From positions 3,479,646 through 3,543,645 of the forward strand of contig NC_012489.1 in assembly GCF_000010305.1 (NCBI RefSeq): 64,000 nt of DNA. Reading direction: 5' to 3'. Origin of the DNA: Gemmatimonas aurantiaca T-27. Its GTDB lineage: Bacteria; Gemmatimonadota; Gemmatimonadetes; Gemmatimonadales; Gemmatimonadaceae. Positions 18,947 through 27,755 of the stretch are shown piece after piece. Both the position numbers and the translations under genes were made by a program. Each line of letters starts with the position of its first letter. The first letter of the stretch is position 1. The notes beneath the pieces are model-generated. The model did not search any database. It was given only the letters and a program-made list of their open reading frames with translations, and was not told the DNA's origin.

Positions 18947-21637
18947 ATGCGCGAATGGCTGATGCGCCTGCTGGATCGTGGACGTCGGGCACAGCTCGAT
19001 GCGGAGCTGGCCGAAGAGCTGCAGTTCCATCGTGAACAACTCGAGCGCGACGCCGCAGCAACGGGATTGGACGCACAGGCCGCGCGCCACGCCGCCTCCC
19101 GGCAGCTCGGCAACGTGACCCGCGCCCGCGAAGACGCCCGTGCGCGCTGGTCCATTCCCATCGTGGACGCCGTGCTGCGCGACCTGCACTACGCGTGGCG
19201 CGGCCTGCGTCGATCACCCGGGTTCACGCTCACGGTCATCGTCACGCTGGGCCTCGGCATCGGGGCGAACGTGACCATGTTCAGTGTGGTCGACCGCCTG
19301 ATGTATCGCCCTCTTGCCTACCTGCGTGATCCGGCGACGGTGCATCGGGTGTACTGGCAGTGGCAGGGCGCCAGTGGACCTCGCACCAGCAACAGCACCA
19401 CCTACCGACGCTTCCTCGATTTTCAGGCCTCCACGAAGTCGTTCACGGCATTTGCCGGATTCAGTGAGCGAGACCTGGCGGTGGGTGAAGGAGACCGGGT
19501 GCGCGAACGACGTATCGCGGCGGTCAGCGCGACCTACTTCGGATTCTTCGATGCCCAGCCTGTGCGTGGACGTTTCTTCAACGCCGACGAAGACGTCGTG
19601 CCGCGCGGTGCCGACGTAACCGTACTGTCCTACGATTTCTGGCAATCCGAGTACGGTGGAGCCGATGTACTGGGCCAGTCCCTGCAGATCGGTGAGGTGC
19701 GCGCCCGCATCATCGGTGTGGCGCCACGCGGGTTTGCCGGTGTGAATGACGCGACACCACCCGTCGCATGGATTCCCATCACCACCTTTGCCGGCAGCGC
19801 CGGTACCGACGACGCGCGCACCTATCACACCGCGTACGCCTGGAGCTGGCTGCACATCCTCGTGCGCCGCAACGCCAGTGTATCGACAGAGATGGCATCG
19901 GCCGACGCCAGCCGGGCGCTGCAGGACAGTTGGCGCTCCGAGTTGGCGACGTCGTCCTCGGTGCTCACGCTCGACGCTGCGCGACCGCATGCCGTGGTGG
20001 GTGCAGTGCGACTCGGAGCCGGCCCCGAGCCCGCGCTCGAGTCACGTACGGCCGTTTGGGTCAGCATCGTGGCCGGCGTGGTGCTGCTCATTGCCTGCGC
20101 CAATGTGGCCAACCTGATGCTGGCCCGTGCCCTGCGTCGTCGTCGGGAAACGGCCGTACGCCTGGCACTTGGCGCAGGCCGCCATCACCTGCTGCTGCAA
20201 GCCGCCATCGAATGCACCCTGCTGGCCATGCTCGGAGGTGCACTAGCGTTGCTGATTGCCCAGTGGATCGGCACGATCATTCAGCACACCCTGCTGGGTG
20301 GTACCGCCTCCACCAATCTGTTCACCGATTGGCGCACCGTGCTGGTGACGTTGGGTATCGTGTTCATCACGGCCATGTTGATTGCGCTGCTCCCCACCAT
20401 GTTTGCCGGCCGTGCGCGTGATCTGGCAAGTGCGCTACGCGGCGGTGTACGTGGAGGAGCGCGTGATGGCGCACGGATCCGCGCCGCCCTGCTGGTCGTG
20501 CAGGCCTCGCTGTCGGTGGTGTTGCTGGTGGGCGCCGCCCTGTTCGTGCGCAGCTTGCGAGCCGTGCAGGACATGCGTCTCGGCTATGACGCTGAGCAGG
20601 TTGTGCTGGTGAGTCGGGTGATTCGTGGTATCCCCATGGACGAGACCACCCAGGTTCCATTGCGCCGGCTGCTGTTGGAAACTGCGCAGACCTTACCCGA
20701 CGTGGAAACCGCGGCGTGGGTGAACAGCGCGCCGTTCGTCAGCACATCGTCTTCGAGTCTGTATGTGAGCGGTATCGACTCGGTGGGGCAACTGGGCACG
20801 TTCACCTTCCAGGCCGCATCGCCCGACTACTTCCGCACCATGGGCACACGCATCGTGCAGGGCCGAGCCTTCAGCGCCGAAGATCGTTTGGGCACGCCGG
20901 AGGTGATGGTGGTCAGTGCGTCCATGGCCCGGGCGTTGTGGCCCGGCCGTGACGCCATCGGTCAATGCGTGCGCGTGCGCCTGCCCACGGAACCATGCCG
21001 TCAGGTGGTCGGCATCGCTGAAGACATGGTGCAGAACGATCTGGTGGGAGGGACACGCTATCACTTCTACATGCCCATCGAGCAGTACACCCGCACCTGG
21101 GGCAATGGCATGTTGTTGCGGCTACGCGGCGATCCGGTCGTTGCGGGCGAACGCGTGCGGGCCGCGCTGCAACGGGTGATGCCTGGCGCGTCTTATCTGA
21201 ACGTGCGCCCCCTGCGCGAGATCGTGAGTGACGCGCAGCGCAGTTGGCGTCTGGGCGCCACCATGTTCACCGCGTTCGGACTGCTGGCACTGGTCGTGGC
21301 CGCCGTGGGGCTCTACGGTGTCATCGCCTACAGTGTGACCGAGCGGGCCCATGAACTGAGTGTGCGTGTGGCGCTGGGCGCCCAACGCCGCGATATCCTC
21401 CGACTCGTCGTGGGCCAGACCGTGCGATACACGCTGATCGGTACCAGCGTCGGACTGCTGGTGGCGGCGTGGAGTGGTCATTGGCTGCAACCGCTGCTGT
21501 TTCAGCAATCGGCGCGCGACCCGGGGGTGTTCGTCGCGATCGCGTTGCTGATGACCACCGTCGCACTCGTAGCCAGCCTCACACCGGCACTGCGCGCCAG
21601 CCGGAGTGATCCAGCCGTGGCGCTGCGTGCGGAATAG
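18947..21637 (+). CDS. ADOP-type ABC transporter permease (MacB/FtsX-like, duplicated)
   Basis: The roughly 896-residue membrane protein has the build of the 'acidobacterial duplicated orphan permeases'. A short N-terminal cytoplasmic helical region (MREWLMRLLDRGRRAQLDAELAEEL) comes first. Then follow two copies of MacB periplasmic core plus FtsX-type permease domains: YAWRGLRRSPGFTLTVIVTLGLGIGAN opens the first, and ALRGGVRGGARDGARIRAALLVVQASL the second. The end, LTPALRASRSDPAVALRAE, is typical. No ATPase gene is adjacent, as usual for this group. The role is unknown; export or envelope signalling are likely. A GTG at 18941 would add two residues and overlap the PadR stop codon. Confidence 0.9.
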   Translation: MREWLMRLLDRGRRAQLDAELAEELQFHREQLERDAAATGLDAQAARHAASRQLGNVTRAREDARARWSIPIVDAVLRDLHYAWRGLRRSPGFTLTVIVTLGLGIGANVTMFSVVDRLMYRPLAYLRDPATVHRVYWQWQGASGPRTSNSTTYRRFLDFQASTKSFTAFAGFSERDLAVGEGDRVRERRIAAVSATYFGFFDAQPVRGRFFNADEDVVPRGADVTVLSYDFWQSEYGGADVLGQSLQIGEVRARIIGVAPRGFAGVNDATPPVAWIPITTFAGSAGTDDARTYHTAYAWSWLHILVRRNASVSTEMASADASRALQDSWRSELATSSSVLTLDAARPHAVVGAVRLGAGPEPALESRTAVWVSIVAGVVLLIACANVANLMLARALRRRRETAVRLALGAGRHHLLLQAAIECTLLAMLGGALALLIAQWIGTIIQHTLLGGTASTNLFTDWRTVLVTLGIVFITAMLIALLPTMFAGRARDLASALRGGVRGGARDGARIRAALLVVQASLSVVLLVGAALFVRSLRAVQDMRLGYDAEQVVLVSRVIRGIPMDETTQVPLRRLLLETAQTLPDVETAAWVNSAPFVSTSSSSLYVSGIDSVGQLGTFTFQAASPDYFRTMGTRIVQGRAFSAEDRLGTPEVMVVSASMARALWPGRDAIGQCVRVRLPTEPCRQVVGIAEDMVQNDLVGGTRYHFYMPIEQYTRTWGNGMLLRLRGDPVVAGERVRAALQRVMPGASYLNVRPLREIVSDAQRSWRLGATMFTAFGLLALVVAAVGLYGVIAYSVTERAHELSVRVALGAQRRDILRLVVGQTVRYTLIGTSVGLLVAAWSGHWLQPLLFQQSARDPGVFVAIALLMTTVALVASLTPALRASRSDPAVALRAE

Positions 21638-21649
21638 ACCGGCGTGGCG

Positions 21650-22525
21650 TCAGTGGGCGATCATGTCCCGCACGTGTCCCAGCTTGTCCGGGTTGCGTGT
21701 GATGAAAATGCCCACAATGCGCCCATCTTCGATGGCAAACGCGGTGGTCTGCAAGATCAGTCCCCGCTCACGCGTGACATAACCAGGCAGACCATCCACC
21801 GTTACCGGACGCAAGATCTCCAGATCGTCGTCGGTGAATTTCCGACGCAGTCCGGCGTAGAGACGCAGCACCCGATCGATACCCACGATCGGGTTTCGGA
21901 ACGCAATCACCTTGCCACCACCATCGGAGCGGATCACCACATCTTCGGCCAACAGCGCGGTGAGTGCCGTCATATCACCGGCGCGGGTGGCGGTAAAAAA
22001 CGCCTCGGCGATTCGTCGCCCCTCATCCTGCGCCACCGGGAAGCGCGGTTTGGCCGCCTGCACATGCTTGCGGGCGCGTGACGCCAGTTGACGCACAGCC
22101 GCCGCATCGCGGTCGAGCGCTGTGGCGATCTCGTGCAGCGGTTGCCCGAACACATCGTGCAACAGAAACGCCGCGCGCTCGAGTGGCGACAACCGCTCCA
22201 GTGCCAACATCAGGGTGAGCGTGAGATCGTCGCTGTCGACTGGCTCCTCGAGGTCATCGACCAGGGGCTCGGGGAGCCATTGCCCCACATACGACTCCCG
22301 TCGCACCCGCGCCGATTTCATTTCATCGAGACACAGGCGCGTGACAATGCGCGAGAGATAACCGCCCGCGTCCTGCACGGCGTCCAGGTCGACCTGCCGC
22401 CAACGCAGCCACGCTTCCTGCACCATGTCTTCGGCGCTCGCGCGACTGCCCAGCATGCGGTACGCGAGACGCACCAGCCGCGGCCGATGCGTCTCGAACT
22501 CCGTGGTGGCATCGTCACGCCGCAT
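21650..22525 (-). CDS. ECF41-type sigma factor with C-terminal SnoaL-like domain
   Basis: A 291-residue sigma factor. Region 2 is RLAYRMLGSRASAEDMVQEAWLRWRQVD; region 4 is LSPLERAAFLLHDVFGQPLHEIATALDRD. ECF41 hallmarks are present: the linker motif WLPEP, a DGGGK motif in the SnoaL-like C-terminal domain, and NPDKL close to the end. In this group the C-terminal extension replaces an anti-sigma factor and tunes activity from within the same protein. The gene overlaps the upstream AhpD-like gene by 11 bases. A candidate ECF41 promoter precedes that gene, so the operon is probably autoregulated. Confidence 0.92.
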   Translation of the reverse strand: MRRDDATTEFETHRPRLVRLAYRMLGSRASAEDMVQEAWLRWRQVDLDAVQDAGGYLSRIVTRLCLDEMKSARVRRESYVGQWLPEPLVDDLEEPVDSDDLTLTLMLALERLSPLERAAFLLHDVFGQPLHEIATALDRDAAAVRQLASRARKHVQAAKPRFPVAQDEGRRIAEAFFTATRAGDMTALTALLAEDVVIRSDGGGKVIAFRNPIVGIDRVLRLYAGLRRKFTDDDLEILRPVTVDGLPGYVTRERGLILQTTAFAIEDGRIVGIFITRNPDKLGHVRDMIAH

Positions 22526-22979
22526 GCGGCAGACTCACCGGTGGATGACCAGCGCGAAAACCCACCTGCAGGCGGTTCCACACATTGATGGCGCCGATGG
22601 CCATGGTGAGCTGCACCTGTTCCGTGTCCGTGAACTGTTCACGCAGTGCATCATAGTCGGCGTCGGGGGCCTGCGTATCGGCCAGCAGTGTCAGGGCTTC
22701 GGCCCACCCCAGGGCGGCCTTCTCACGCGGGGTGAACGCTGCCGACTCGCGCCAGGCCGGCAACAGGTGAATGCGCATGGCGTTTTCACCCGCCTTCTGC
22801 AGTTCCGTCGCGTGCAGATGCAGACAGAAAGCGCAACGATTGATCTGCGATACCCGCATCTTCACGAGCTCGAGCAATCCATGATCGAGACCACTGGTGC
22901 GGATGGCGCTTTCGAGGCCCAACATGGCCTTGAGTAGATCGGGAACGAGCGCAGCGGGATTGGCGATACGGGCAGTCAT
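22515..22979 (-). CDS. AhpD-like carboxymuconolactone decarboxylase family protein
   Basis: A 154-residue all-helical protein with the AhpD-type redox motif RCAFCLHLH (Cys-X2-Cys-X3-His) near residues 45-53. Such proteins reduce peroxides or act as alkylhydroperoxidase-like oxidoreductases. The end, TMAIGAINVWNRLQVGFR, is typical of the group that accompanies ECF41 sigma factors, where the partner is a carboxymuconolactone decarboxylase, oxidoreductase or epimerase. The ATG at 22979 marks where homology begins; the frame is open further upstream, through the promoter region. The sigma gene overlaps its end. Confidence 0.9.
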   Translation of the reverse strand: MTARIANPAALVPDLLKAMLGLESAIRTSGLDHGLLELVKMRVSQINRCAFCLHLHATELQKAGENAMRIHLLPAWRESAAFTPREKAALGWAEALTLLADTQAPDADYDALREQFTDTEQVQLTMAIGAINVWNRLQVGFRAGHPPVSLPHAA

Positions 22980-23042
22980 GGCTATGTCCTGGCAGATGTA
23001 TGGATTCGTATGCACGTGGCATATCGGGTGGTACATCTGCTC

Positions 23043-23069
23043 GACGAGATGGCCGCCGCGAATGTGACA
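23043..23069 (-). promoter_or_regulatory. Candidate ECF41 promoter (TGTCACA-N16-CGTC)
   Basis: On the minus strand, TGTCACA (23069-23063) is followed after exactly 16 bases by CGTC (23046-23043). This equals the published ECF41 consensus as I remember it. It sits 63 bases upstream of the start codon of the AhpD-like gene, pointing toward it, which fits autoregulation of the AhpD-sigma operon. Confidence 0.75.
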
Positions 23070-23106
23070 TGGCCGGTTTGCCCAACAAAACGCGGGCGAT
23101 TTTGCG

Positions 23107-23895
23107 CTATTCGGCGCGGTAGGCCCGCTTGAGGTCTTCAGCCAGACTTTGTGGCTCCGGGTATATGGACACCTTGTTGATGCCCAGCGCCCACAGCTCC
23201 TGCCAGATGGCATCACGCGCCGCCGGATCGATTTCGATGGCCATTCTTCGGGCGGAGGTGCCATCGGCGGCCACAATGGGCAACTGATCGATCGCGGTCT
23301 CGTCCATGCCGTGTACGGTGAACGTGCCACGCTGGGCGACCAATCGCGGATTGTGGCGGCTCGGAAAGATCGCCAACGGCCTGCTGTTGTCGGCGACGTC
23401 GCTGCCGTTCAGGGTCGTGATCTTGCAGCCACGCCCGCAGGTCTCCGGCAACCAGGCACTCACCCAATGATTCGCGCGCGGCACAATCACCGCGTCGGCG
23501 CCAGACAAGCGATTGAGCGCCAAAGGATCGAGCACCCACACACAAGGCACCTGATCCTTGGCCGGCTTGTATTCCAGTGCGAAGTAAAGGGCCGACAACG
23601 GACTCTCCGACCAATCCAGCAGCCGGGTGGGCAACCCATAGTGCTGCATGAGGAAGTACCAATCCCAGTCGCTCTGCGGCTGCTGAGAGAGCAATGCCGG
23701 TGCCATGCTGCGGAAGCTGAGCACCAGGCTGCGTTCCTCGCAGTTCTTGCGCCAATACGCTCCCGGAGAAAGCGCGTAGGCGCGACTGATCACACCGCGA
23801 TACCAAATCTCCGGATGCGGATCGTCGGGGAACCACTCGCCCCGAATGCGCATGATTTCAGCGATGAATTCCGTCAGACTGCTGATGCGTGCCAT
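23107..23895 (-). CDS. FRG-domain protein
   Basis: A 262-residue protein carrying the FRG domain, named for a Phe-Arg-Gly motif, here WYRGV (residues 31-35). The strongest part is WYFLMQHYGLPTRLLDWSESPLSALYFAL near residues 78-107, the most conserved region of this family. It has no signal peptide or membrane segment. FRG domains occur in phage, plasmid and chromosomal proteins of unknown biochemical role. It stands alone: the SDR gene downstream of its start is 91 bases away on the same strand, and the AhpD gene follows its stop codon with its own promoter. Confidence 0.85.
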   Translation of the reverse strand: MARISSLTEFIAEIMRIRGEWFPDDPHPEIWYRGVISRAYALSPGAYWRKNCEERSLVLSFRSMAPALLSQQPQSDWDWYFLMQHYGLPTRLLDWSESPLSALYFALEYKPAKDQVPCVWVLDPLALNRLSGADAVIVPRANHWVSAWLPETCGRGCKITTLNGSDVADNSRPLAIFPSRHNPRLVAQRGTFTVHGMDETAIDQLPIVAADGTSARRMAIEIDPAARDAIWQELWALGINKVSIYPEPQSLAEDLKRAYRAE

Positions 23896-23986
23896 GATTG
23901 CATGCTCCGCACGGTGGGAGGGGTGGGGTCACACAGATATAGCCCTTCCCGCCCCACCATGCGTAGGCGCATGCCGCAATCGTCTA

Positions 23987-24985
23987 TCAGAACGTCTGGC
24001 CCACCAACTCTTCACTCTTCGCCCAGAGTGCCTTGGCATTCTCGGCATCGAGAGCATACGGGCGCACGCCTTCGCTGATGGCCGAGATGTAGCCATCGGT
24101 GATGTTGGTGGTCACGTGACAGTTCTCGAGATATCGCCCACCGATCTCGTCGGCGTTGGCCACGAAACCCGCCCACACCGACGTGGCTGCGCCCTGGGGA
24201 ATGGTCTTCCACTCGAACGAGGCCTTGCCCTGCTCGGCCAGCTCGGTGTTGATCTGCGTGAAAATGCCATCGAGTGCCTCCTGGCCCACGTGCCGACCCA
24301 GCTCGGTCTTGATGCCGCCCGGATGCAGTGCAGCCGCACGCACACCACGCGCGCGATGACGGCGATCGAACTCCACGGCAAACAGGATGTTGGCGGTCTT
24401 GGAGCGTCCGTATGCCAGGAACGGCTCATACGCGGTGCGCTCGAAGTGGGGATCGTCGAGATCCACGTTGGAGTACCGATGGCCCGAAGACGCCACGCTG
24501 ATGAACCGCCCACCGTCCTTGATCAGCGACGCGATGCGATTCACGAACAGAAAGTGGCCCAGGTGGTTGGTGCCGAACTGTGTTTCGAATCCATCGATGG
24601 TGTGACCGAATGGTGAGGCCATGACACCCGCGTTGGCGATGACCACATCGAATCGATCACCCTGCACGTGCAACGCATCGGTCGCCGCGCGGATGCTGGC
24701 CAGCGAAGCCAGGTCCAGTTCGATGAGTGTGAGACCGCCACCGTTGGCGGCCGCGGTGCGCACAACCTCGGTGGCTGCGCGTGCCTTCTCGAGATCCCGG
24801 GCAGCACCCACCACCTCGGCGCCGCGAGCAGCCAGCGCCCGGGCGGTTTCGACACCCAGACCGGCCGACACCCCGGTGACCAGGACCCGCAATCCCCGAA
24901 GATCCACGCCGTCGAGGACGTCGTCGGTGGTGGAGGTGGCGCCGAACACCGAGGCGCCTGAAGTAGCAGTCAATGCGACGGACAT
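23987..24985 (-). CDS. Short-chain dehydrogenase/reductase (retinol dehydrogenase/WWOX-like)
   Basis: A 332-residue NAD(P)-dependent oxidoreductase. The Rossmann motif TGVSAGLG lies near residues 33-40, NAG follows in VVIANAGVMA, the catalytic Ser in FISVASSGH, and the Tyr-X3-Lys in YGRSKTAN. Length and the NHLGHFLFVN motif match retinol-dehydrogenase-like members of the family; the substrate is unknown. The ATG at 24985 was chosen because the frame upstream runs through the operator region. The gene is divergent from a TetR-family gene, with three palindromes between them, so it is the probable target of that regulator. Confidence 0.9.
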   Translation of the reverse strand: MSVALTATSGASVFGATSTTDDVLDGVDLRGLRVLVTGVSAGLGVETARALAARGAEVVGAARDLEKARAATEVVRTAAANGGGLTLIELDLASLASIRAATDALHVQGDRFDVVIANAGVMASPFGHTIDGFETQFGTNHLGHFLFVNRIASLIKDGGRFISVASSGHRYSNVDLDDPHFERTAYEPFLAYGRSKTANILFAVEFDRRHRARGVRAAALHPGGIKTELGRHVGQEALDGIFTQINTELAEQGKASFEWKTIPQGAATSVWAGFVANADEIGGRYLENCHVTTNITDGYISAISEGVRPYALDAENAKALWAKSEELVGQTF

Positions 24986-25061
24986 GAGGCTCCCTGCAGG
25001 GCAAGAGCACAGTCGGGGCACAGGCCGCCGGCTCTTGCCGATCGGACGGCTCATGCTAAGA

Positions 25062-25125
25062 TGGAGTGAGCCTCCGCTTATTAACCGGAGGAACACTCCG
25101 TTTTATATACGGAGGCATGCTCCGT
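25062..25125. promoter_or_regulatory. Three tandem TetR-type operators at 24-bp spacing
   Basis: Three copies of an inverted repeat, (C/T)GGAG-N5-CTCCG, start at 25062, 25086 and 25110, exactly 24 bases apart. The third is longest (ACGGAG-N5-CTCCGT), and copies two and three are followed by TTT(T/A). They lie between the divergent SDR and TetR genes. Palindromes of this kind are typical binding sites for TetR dimers, here presumably the product of the gene at 25173. Confidence 0.8.
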
Positions 25126-25172
25126 TTAACAAGGGGTCGTGGCGCGTCGTGCGTCCTGACGGGGAGAGCAGC

Positions 25173-25835
25173 ATGGACAACGACGTAGGCGACGTAGGCC
25201 GCGACGTGGGGATTGGCGGCGCGGCGGATCCCGCGAAGGCCGAAACCCAGTCCGGAGCGGATCAGCCGGAACCGGCCAAGACGCTCCGGGCGGACGCGGC
25301 ACGCAACCGGCAGAAGCTCGTCGACGTGGCCCGAGAGGCGTTTGCCGACAAGGGAGCCGCCACCAGCCTCGAGGAGATCGCCCGTTCGGCGGGGGTCGGC
25401 ATCGGCACGCTGTATCGGCACTTCCCCACCCGCGACGCACTGATCGAGGAGGTGTACCGGAGCGCGTCGCAGCAGTTGACGACGGCGGCCGCGACACTCA
25501 TGGCCGAACGGGCGCCGGCGGATGCGCTGCGGGAATGGCTGCTGTTGTTCGTGGACCACATGGCCACCAAGAAGCTGATGGCCGATGCGCTGGCGTCGCT
25601 GGTCGGTGGCCCGGGCGCGCTCTATGCGTCGTCGGGCGGGGCTGTGACCACGGCCATCACGACACTCATGCAACATGCCGAACAGTCGGGGGCCATCCGC
25701 GTGGCCATGGACCCACTCGACCTGCTGCGCGCCATTGCCGGTGTAGCGAACAACGTCCCGGGCAGCCACTGGGAAGAGAGTGCACGGCGGCTGGTGGATA
25801 TTCTCATGGCCGGGATGCGCCCAGAGCGAAGCTGA
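25173..25835 (+). CDS. TetR-family transcriptional regulator
   Basis: A 220-residue repressor. The N-terminal 45 residues are acidic and low in complexity. The helix-turn-helix domain follows: ARNRQKLVDVAREAF, then EEIARSAGVGIGTLYRHFPTRDALIEEVY (about residues 45-100). The C-terminal ligand domain resembles that of SDR-linked TetR proteins in Actinobacteria. The start at 25173 was chosen because it follows GGGGAGAG and because the earlier open frame lies across the SDR gene. It most likely represses itself and the divergent SDR gene through the three palindromes at 25062-25125. Confidence 0.9.
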   Translation: MDNDVGDVGRDVGIGGAADPAKAETQSGADQPEPAKTLRADAARNRQKLVDVAREAFADKGAATSLEEIARSAGVGIGTLYRHFPTRDALIEEVYRSASQQLTTAAATLMAERAPADALREWLLLFVDHMATKKLMADALASLVGGPGALYASSGGAVTTAITTLMQHAEQSGAIRVAMDPLDLLRAIAGVANNVPGSHWEESARRLVDILMAGMRPERS

Positions 25836-25901
25836 GCCCGACGAGGTGTGACAACCCTCCCGGTGTGCGACAATGTCTGAAGTGGAGCACAGGGGTCGTC
25901 C

Positions 25902-27701
25902 TTGCAAGCCATCTACCGCGAGGTGGTGTTGTCTATCAGCATGTTTTCGCTGCTTTCCGCGACCCTTCTGGCGATGCAGCCCGCGCCCACGGAGCAGCGG
26001 GCAGCACAACAGCCCACCACACAACGTGCGCCCGACGCAATCGACAGTGTGGTGGCCACACAGATGGCGCGCCGCGAAATCGTGGGGCTGTCGCTGGCGA
26101 TCATCGACGATGGACGTGTGGTGGAGACGCGCGCGTACGGCACCATCACGCGCGGCGGCACGGACCGTGTCACACCGAGCACGCTGTTTCAGGCGGGCTC
26201 CATCAGCAAACCGGTATCGGCGCTCGCCGCGCTGCAACTCGTCGACCAAGGTGCGCTGTCGCTCGACGACAATGTGAATGACAAACTCCGCGCCTGGCGT
26301 GTGCCCGACAATCCGTTCACACAGCAGGAGCCTGTCACGCTGCGCCGGTTGCTCAGTCACACCGCCGGCCTCACGGTGCACGGGTTTCCCGGATACGCCG
26401 TGGGAGCGGCCGTGCCCAGTGTGCCCGATGTTCTCGATGGCCGCGGCAATACGGGAGCGGTGCGGGTGAACGTGCTGCCGGGCAGTATCTGGCGATACTC
26501 CGGTGGTGGTTACACGGTGATGCAACAGTTGGTGGTGGACGTGTCTGGAGTGCCATTTCCCACGCACCTGCGTGATCGCGTGTTGCAGCCGCTGGGCATG
26601 GAGCACAGCAGTTTTGAACAACCCTTGCCGGCCGCGCGCGCCGCCCAAACGGCCAGTGGTCATTTGCTCAATCGGCAGCCGGTACCAGGACGCTGGCATG
26701 TGTATCCCGAAATGGCGGCGGCCGGACTGTGGACCACACCCACCGATCTCGCGCGGTATGCCATTGGCGTGCAACAGATGTTCGCCGGCAAGTCTTCGGT
26801 GCTGTCGGCCGACATGACGCGGCAGATGCTGACCGAGCAAAAATCCGGATACGGATTGGGACCTGCCGTGGCGAGTAGTGGCGCGACGCTGCGTTTCCAT
26901 CACAACGGGCGCGACGAAGGATTCGATGCGTCGCTGGTGGCGTATGCCCAGAGTGGTGATGGTGCGGTGGTGATGATCAACGGCAACGACAACTCCCGTG
27001 CCGTGAATCGCATCATCGACGCCATCGCGAAAGCGCGTCAATGGCCGGACTGGGAGGCGCCAAAACCCGAAATGGTGGCACGTGCACCGCGCACGTCGCG
27101 ACTGCCCGACGAAGTCAGTGGTCGGTACGAATTCCAGAACAACAACATGCTGACGCTGTTCGTGCAGGATGGTGTGTTGTTCACCGATGTGAACGGATTG
27201 CGCGACGAAGACTGGATCCCCACGGCGGACGGACGCCTGGTGTCCACCGATCGGGCGGTGTCGTTTCGCCCCGTGCGTGACACCCGCGGCGCGATCACCG
27301 GTGTGGCCTGGACATCACCGAATGGCACGACACGTCAGATCCCGCGCATCGGTCCGTTGTTCACAGTTTCGGCGGGACGCGACCCGGATCCGCACTTCAC
27401 GGTCCGCTTCGATTCAGCGCGTGTGCATCTGGCAACTGGTGGTGCGGCGGTGACCGGTTCCCCGTTGCTCACGGAGGGTGCACGTGCGGTGTTCACGCGC
27501 CCCACGATGGACTTTGCGAATGTGAGCGCGAGGCAGTTCGTGATATCCGAAGACGTGCGCGGCCGAGGCATCGAGCGGCATGGTCATGCCATCGTGCGCG
27601 TGGCGCACTATCGATTGCAGACCGCCGGGGGTGAACGACTCGTGATCGTCCATGTGGACGCTGACGGGCGGGTGGCCGACTTCGACGTGGTGAGCCGCTA
27701 G
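25902..27701 (+). CDS. Serine hydrolase of the beta-lactamase/class C (S12) family
   Basis: A 599-residue exported protein. The start is probably TTG at 25902, which gives a charged N-terminus before the hydrophobic VVLSISMFSLLSATLLAM; an ATG at 25941 is the alternative. The active-site Ser-X-X-Lys is SISK (within QAGSISKPVSALAAL), the second motif is Tyr-Ser-Gly (IWRYSGGGYTVMQQL), and the third is HNG (FHHNGRDEGF). These features place it with class C beta-lactamase-like esterases and DD-peptidases. About 230 residues after the catalytic domain form a beta-rich extension, common in this group. The true substrate is unknown; antibiotic resistance should not be assumed. Confidence 0.85.
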   Translation: MQAIYREVVLSISMFSLLSATLLAMQPAPTEQRAAQQPTTQRAPDAIDSVVATQMARREIVGLSLAIIDDGRVVETRAYGTITRGGTDRVTPSTLFQAGSISKPVSALAALQLVDQGALSLDDNVNDKLRAWRVPDNPFTQQEPVTLRRLLSHTAGLTVHGFPGYAVGAAVPSVPDVLDGRGNTGAVRVNVLPGSIWRYSGGGYTVMQQLVVDVSGVPFPTHLRDRVLQPLGMEHSSFEQPLPAARAAQTASGHLLNRQPVPGRWHVYPEMAAAGLWTTPTDLARYAIGVQQMFAGKSSVLSADMTRQMLTEQKSGYGLGPAVASSGATLRFHHNGRDEGFDASLVAYAQSGDGAVVMINGNDNSRAVNRIIDAIAKARQWPDWEAPKPEMVARAPRTSRLPDEVSGRYEFQNNNMLTLFVQDGVLFTDVNGLRDEDWIPTADGRLVSTDRAVSFRPVRDTRGAITGVAWTSPNGTTRQIPRIGPLFTVSAGRDPDPHFTVRFDSARVHLATGGAAVTGSPLLTEGARAVFTRPTMDFANVSARQFVISEDVRGRGIERHGHAIVRVAHYRLQTAGGERLVIVHVDADGRVADFDVVSR

Positions 27702-27755
27702 GCACGCCGTTCGGCCAAGGCTGCCAACCCGGCCCGTTGATCGTAGGTTTGGCCG

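Noticed and set aside
23107-25835. A phage-defence island around the FRG gene
   Set aside because: The neighbours are an ECF41 operon, an SDR and a TetR regulator. No nuclease, methylase or other defence gene is present.
25056-27041. A 661-codon open frame on the minus strand
   Set aside because: It runs antisense through the TetR and serine hydrolase genes, whose motifs are intact. Its translation is His/Arg-rich with no family features, as expected of a high-GC shadow frame.
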